Assembly: GCF_900258475.1 (NCBI RefSeq)
Contig: NZ_LT984887.1
Coordinates: 1,250,306-1,314,305 of the forward strand
Origin: Anaerococcus sp. Marseille-P3915
Lineage (GTDB): Bacteria > Bacillota > Clostridia > Tissierellales > Peptoniphilaceae
Length of the DNA stretch: 64,000 nt
Direction of reading: 5' to 3'
Part shown: positions 60,558-64,000 of the stretch, in pieces
Layout: every line of letters begins with the position of its first letter
How positions within the stretch are numbered: the stretch's first letter is position 1
Made by a program: the position numbers and the translations under genes
Notes under the pieces: model-generated
Database searches by the model: none
What the model saw: the letters and a program-made list of their open reading frames with translations, nothing else
What the model was told of the DNA's origin: nothing

Positions 60558-61850
60558 ATGACAGATAAAAGAAAAGAAAACATCGACACCCTTTGCCTAA
60601 GAGCAGGCTATGAAATTGAAAATGGTGGAGCGAACATCCCACCAATCTCCCAATCTACAACCTTTAAATACAATTCTACCAAGGAAGTTGCAGACCTATT
60701 TGACCTAAAAGAAGCAGGATTTTTCTATACCAGGCTGGGCAATCCTACAGTAGATGCCCTAGAAAAAAGACTAGCCGCCCTTGATGGAGGCGTAGCAGCA
60801 GTAGCCACAGGCAGCGGCCAGGCTGCAAATCTTCTTGCAATAACAAATATAGCAGGAGCAGGAGACCATGTCATAGCCCTAAATAACATCTATGGAGGAA
60901 CCTACAACCTCATAGGCACCACCCTTAAAAATTTTGGCATAGAAGCTACTTTTGTTCCTTGTAATGACATAGATGCCCTAAAGGCAGCCATCAAGGATAA
61001 TACCAAGCTAATTTTTGGAGAATCCCTCACAAATCCAAAGGCAGATGTCCTAGACATTGAAAAATACGCAAAAGTAGCCCACGAGAATAATATCCCACTA
61101 ATCTTAGACAACACTCTAGCAACCCCAGCTCTCCTCCGTCCAATAGAGCACGGTTGTGATATAGTAACCTACTCATCAAGCAAATACCTAGATGGTCATG
61201 CAGCAGCCATGGGTGGAATCATAGTAGATAGCGGAAATTTCGACTGGAAAAAGGGAGATTTCAAAGTCCTCACAGAAAAGGATGAATCCTACCACGGCCT
61301 AGTCTTTGCAGACCATTTCGGAAAGGCAGCCTATGCAGCAAGACTCCGTACAGTAGGCCTACGTGACCTAGGCACAATCCAATCACCATTTAACGCCTAC
61401 CTCACCCTCCTAGGCCTAGACACCCTAGCCCTAAGAATGGAAAGACACAGCCAAAACGCCCTAGCCGTAGCAGAATTCTTAGAAGATAACCCATATGTAG
61501 ATAGGGTATCCTACCCATTTTTAAAATCATCTGCCTCTTACGACCTAGCCCAAAAATACCTAAGCGGAGGAGCAGGGGTCCTATCCTTTGAGATAAAAGG
61601 CGGAAAAGATGCAGCAGTCAAATTCATAGACTCCCTAAAATTAGTAAGACTAGCAGTCCACGTAGCAGATGTCAGAAGCCTAGCCCTCCACCCAGCAAGC
61701 TCCACCCACAGACAATTATCAGATAAAGAGCTTGAAAGTGTAGGAATCAGCCCAAGCCTTATTAGATTATCAATAGGAATAGAACATATCGACGATATAA
61801 TCGCAGACTTAGGCCAAGCTCTTGAGAAAGCTTGCTTAAAGCAAAATTAA
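60558..61850 (+). CDS. O-acetylhomoserine sulfhydrylase (PLP, Cys/Met metabolism family)
   Basis: The 430-aa enzyme has FYTRLGNPTVDALEKRLAAL, ATGSGQAANLLAI, and the PLP Lys in VTYSSSKYLDGHA. C-terminal SSTHRQLSDKEL and SPSLIRLSIGIEHIDDI fit the OAH sulfhydrylase branch. The start at 60558 is used because codons further upstream lie in the T-box terminator; AGAGGTAAG precedes it. It makes homocysteine from O-acetylhomoserine and sulfide. Methionine gamma-lyase activity is an alternative, but T-box(Met) control argues for synthesis. Confidence 0.9.
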   Translation: MTDKRKENIDTLCLRAGYEIENGGANIPPISQSTTFKYNSTKEVADLFDLKEAGFFYTRLGNPTVDALEKRLAALDGGVAAVATGSGQAANLLAITNIAGAGDHVIALNNIYGGTYNLIGTTLKNFGIEATFVPCNDIDALKAAIKDNTKLIFGESLTNPKADVLDIEKYAKVAHENNIPLILDNTLATPALLRPIEHGCDIVTYSSSKYLDGHAAAMGGIIVDSGNFDWKKGDFKVLTEKDESYHGLVFADHFGKAAYAARLRTVGLRDLGTIQSPFNAYLTLLGLDTLALRMERHSQNALAVAEFLEDNPYVDRVSYPFLKSSASYDLAQKYLSGGAGVLSFEIKGGKDAAVKFIDSLKLVRLAVHVADVRSLALHPASSTHRQLSDKELESVGISPSLIRLSIGIEHIDDIIADLGQALEKACLKQN

Positions 61851-61858
61851 CATTTAAT

Positions 61859-61886
61859 TTTAGGGGGCTTTGCCCCCTAATTTTTT
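61859..61886 (+). terminator. Terminator of the sulfhydrylase gene
   Basis: TTAGGGGGC TTT GCCCCCTAA followed by six T. Confidence 0.9.
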
Positions 61887-61891
61887 AAGTC

Positions 61892-64000
61892 CTATTTATT
61901 TTTATCGAGCTTTCCCAAATATTTCATAACTGTAAGGCTATCTTTGTATAGGTCGTTTAAATCTCTTTTTTCTACGTTAAAGGCTAGAGTAGTGTTGAAA
62001 TTCTCATTTTTAAAGTTACTTATATTATTTAAGGCTTCGCAGACTGTGAAGAAATCTATTCCTTCATTGTATAAGCCTAAGCTTTTTGATATAAGTATCC
62101 TATTTTTCTTTGATTTGATGGTATCATCGTCAAAACAGGAATATATCATATTAAATACTCTTTCAGCATCACTTATATTAATTTCCCTCAAATTAACTAG
62201 TCTATTTGCTTCCTTTACAGCATTTCCTGCACCGACTGAGTTTGCAAATATCTGTGTCCCTATAACTTTCATATAAGCATCATTTATCTTCATTGTATCA
62301 GGATTAACTTTGCTAGTAGCCTTTAAAAGGTCGAGTCCTTTTATAAGGTTGCCATCTTCATCAGATATATATCCATCGAAATTCACTGCCATTCCCACCG
62401 ATATCATATCATAATGAAAGATATACTTTTTATCAGCAAACTTTATAGTTTTATCAACTGATTCATCTTTGATAGAAGATATGATTTCTTTGGCTAGAGA
62501 AATATCTCTTAAATGCGAAGATAGGCGGCTTAAGCTCTTAAAATCACTTTTTGTATACTTGCTAGATTCTGCCACCTTTATATTTTCTAGAAATTTTAAA
62601 TAGGTCATTGTCTCAGCGTAGTCAAACCACTTATCTCTTAATTCTATAGTAGCTTTATCGTATTTACCTGGCTTATATATGTCTTGTATAAAGGCATATT
62701 TATCTCTTGATTTTGTATTTATATCTTTGATCTGGCCCATATATGATCTAAACTTTGTCTCTCTTAAATAATCTCCAGAGGAAATTTTCTTCATATTATT
62801 ATTAAAGACCGGGTTTAAACAATATGTGTATTTTTCAGATTTATTTTCTCCATCTACAATTTGAATAGAAAGAGAAATGGTCCTATCCTTGCCCCAATCA
62901 AAAAGCAACCACTGCTTAACTTCTATATCAATTGGTTTTTCACTAATCAAGTAGCCATCCTTATCTTCTTTAATAAATTCCATAGCCTTTACTATTATTC
63001 TAGCTGTTGGAGGATAGTCCTTATAATTTAGGACTCTTAATGATATATTTCTTACATAATCTAGGCCATCCTCTGCCCCAACTATGGAGATGATGGGTTT
63101 TACATCTTTAACATTTGCCCTTAATTTAGGATTAATTTTATCATTCGCTTCAATCTCAACCTGTTTTTCTTCATCAATTTTCTTATTATCTGCTTTTTCT
63201 TCTATTTTTTCTTCAGCTATTTTTTGTTCAGAATTTTCCTCTTCATTTTCTAGATTAATAGGTTCTTCAATAGTTGAATTTTCATCACTTTTCTCATTTA
63301 GGTCAATTTCTTCTGAAGCATTGGCAGAATTTTTTTCAAATTGCCTATCGACTTGATAATATTTATAATATTCTATTCCTTCTTGCAATGATCCGCCCAT
63401 TTCTGTGTATTCATGGTAATAATATTTGTTAGCGTAGGTGTCCACATCTTTATAAAAGGTCGCCACCTTTGTAGAAATATCAGGCTCATAGACCTTGTTA
63501 TTTGCAACAGAATATATATAGCAATCTGAATTACTTGAGCCGTAATTTTCTTCTATGGCGAGGTATTGGTCATCCCCTGCATCAAAGGCCCCTTCATTTA
63601 AGATTTTGTAATAACCACCACTATCAGCATAAGGCTTCATATCTATCAAATCTTTGACCTTGCTTATATTTAAGTCTTCATCTACAAAGACAAGTTCAGG
63701 CTTATAATCTTTATTCATAGCTACTACAAAGGCAGCAAGCTTGCCATTATTATCGTAATCTGCTATATAGACTTCTTCCTTGCCTTCTTGCTGAGATATA
63801 TTGAGATTTTCCCTTATAAAATTAAGCATTTTAGCATAGGCATCTTTATCTTCGATGCTAGAGCTCCTTGTTTTAGGGCCTACTGCTATGTTTTTATTAT
63901 TGGCGAAGTTTTCCTTGGCAACTTCGTTATATTTTTCTATGCTAAGGTCAAAAAGTTCTACAGGTCTTAATTTTTCTCTGAAGTCGTTTAATTCCTCCAG
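61892..64000 (-). CDS. Large protein with acidic linker, 5' truncated by the window
   Basis: The frame stays open to base 64000 (read back from the ATG at 63829: residues AYAK, SSSIEDKD, VGPKTR and beyond), so the start is outside the window. Visible parts: an N-terminal beta-rich region with IADYDNNGKLAAFVVAMN (VCBS/FG-GAP-like style), an acidic Glu/Lys-rich linker (about residues 170-225 from 63829), an Ig-like stretch and a helical C-terminal region. It is probably extracytoplasmic, but no signal is visible in this part. I do not recognise the family. Confidence 0.6.
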   Translation of the reverse strand: MEELNDFREKLRPVELFDLSIEKYNEVAKENFANNKNIAVGPKTRSSSIEDKDAYAKMLNFIRENLNISQQEGKEEVYIADYDNNGKLAAFVVAMNKDYKPELVFVDEDLNISKVKDLIDMKPYADSGGYYKILNEGAFDAGDDQYLAIEENYGSSNSDCYIYSVANNKVYEPDISTKVATFYKDVDTYANKYYYHEYTEMGGSLQEGIEYYKYYQVDRQFEKNSANASEEIDLNEKSDENSTIEEPINLENEEENSEQKIAEEKIEEKADNKKIDEEKQVEIEANDKINPKLRANVKDVKPIISIVGAEDGLDYVRNISLRVLNYKDYPPTARIIVKAMEFIKEDKDGYLISEKPIDIEVKQWLLFDWGKDRTISLSIQIVDGENKSEKYTYCLNPVFNNNMKKISSGDYLRETKFRSYMGQIKDINTKSRDKYAFIQDIYKPGKYDKATIELRDKWFDYAETMTYLKFLENIKVAESSKYTKSDFKSLSRLSSHLRDISLAKEIISSIKDESVDKTIKFADKKYIFHYDMISVGMAVNFDGYISDEDGNLIKGLDLLKATSKVNPDTMKINDAYMKVIGTQIFANSVGAGNAVKEANRLVNLREINISDAERVFNMIYSCFDDDTIKSKKNRILISKSLGLYNEGIDFFTVCEALNNISNFKNENFNTTLAFNVEKRDLNDLYKDSLTVMKYLGKLDKNK

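Overview
The window looks like a chromosomal segment of a low-GC Gram-positive anaerobe. It has sec-type signal peptides, Cna_B-rich surface proteins, T-box leaders on three operons, a eukaryotic-type IleRS and a sialic-acid scavenging locus. Together these suggest a host-associated Clostridia/Tissierellia member, perhaps Peptoniphilaceae such as Anaerococcus; this is inference from style, not a database match. Most genes are on the minus strand. No rRNA, tRNA or CRISPR array was seen.

1-13.1 kb is a mosaic accessory island. Two modules share the same layout. Each has a plus-strand small exported-peptide gene (2174, 10705) that meets, tail to tail, a minus-strand Rgg/ComR-like regulator (2291-3178, 10837-11721). 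Upstream of each peptide lies an identical 30-bp palindrome, 15 bp ahead of a TATAAT-like box. Left of each, a conserved ~430-bp block separates the regulatory part from a different antimicrobial-type cassette. In module 1 this is a secreted bacteriocin-like protein plus a small membrane protein. In module 2 it is a RiPP operon: a 31-aa precursor with a TQQ motif, a radical SAM enzyme, an ABC exporter and a full-length YcaO. The regulators are nearly identical in the DNA-binding domain but diverged in the sensor domain, and the peptides are diverged too. To the right, each module carries a small membrane gene and glutaminase glsA. Module 1 has only a deleted glsA remnant, next to a complete IS3-family (IS150-like) element with a 3-bp target duplication.

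13.2-21.3 kb is housekeeping: HD-domain protein, NlpC/P60 hydrolase, DUF1002 protein, Mrp ATPase, a T-box-controlled amino-acid ABC transporter (specifier reads as Lys) and MurJ. At 21.28-22.53 kb a GIY-YIG nuclease gene sits inside a cluster of inverted REP-like repeats. At 22.6-37.5 kb one gene encodes a 4945-aa surface protein with about ten Cna_B domains.

37.9-48.6 kb is a sialic-acid locus: cytoplasmic sialidase, peptide-type (Opp/Sat-like) ABC importer, N-acetylneuraminate lyase, ROK kinase, RpiR regulator and ManNAc-6-P epimerase. The sialidase and transporter promoters share a 15-bp motif just after the -10 box. 48.7-64 kb holds peptidase T, a FemX/ABC/lipoprotein operon, a Nudix hydrolase, T-box-controlled ileS (Ile specifier), an AMMECR1-like protein, glutathione peroxidase, a T-box-controlled O-acetylhomoserine sulfhydrylase (Met specifier) and a partial acidic protein running off the right edge.
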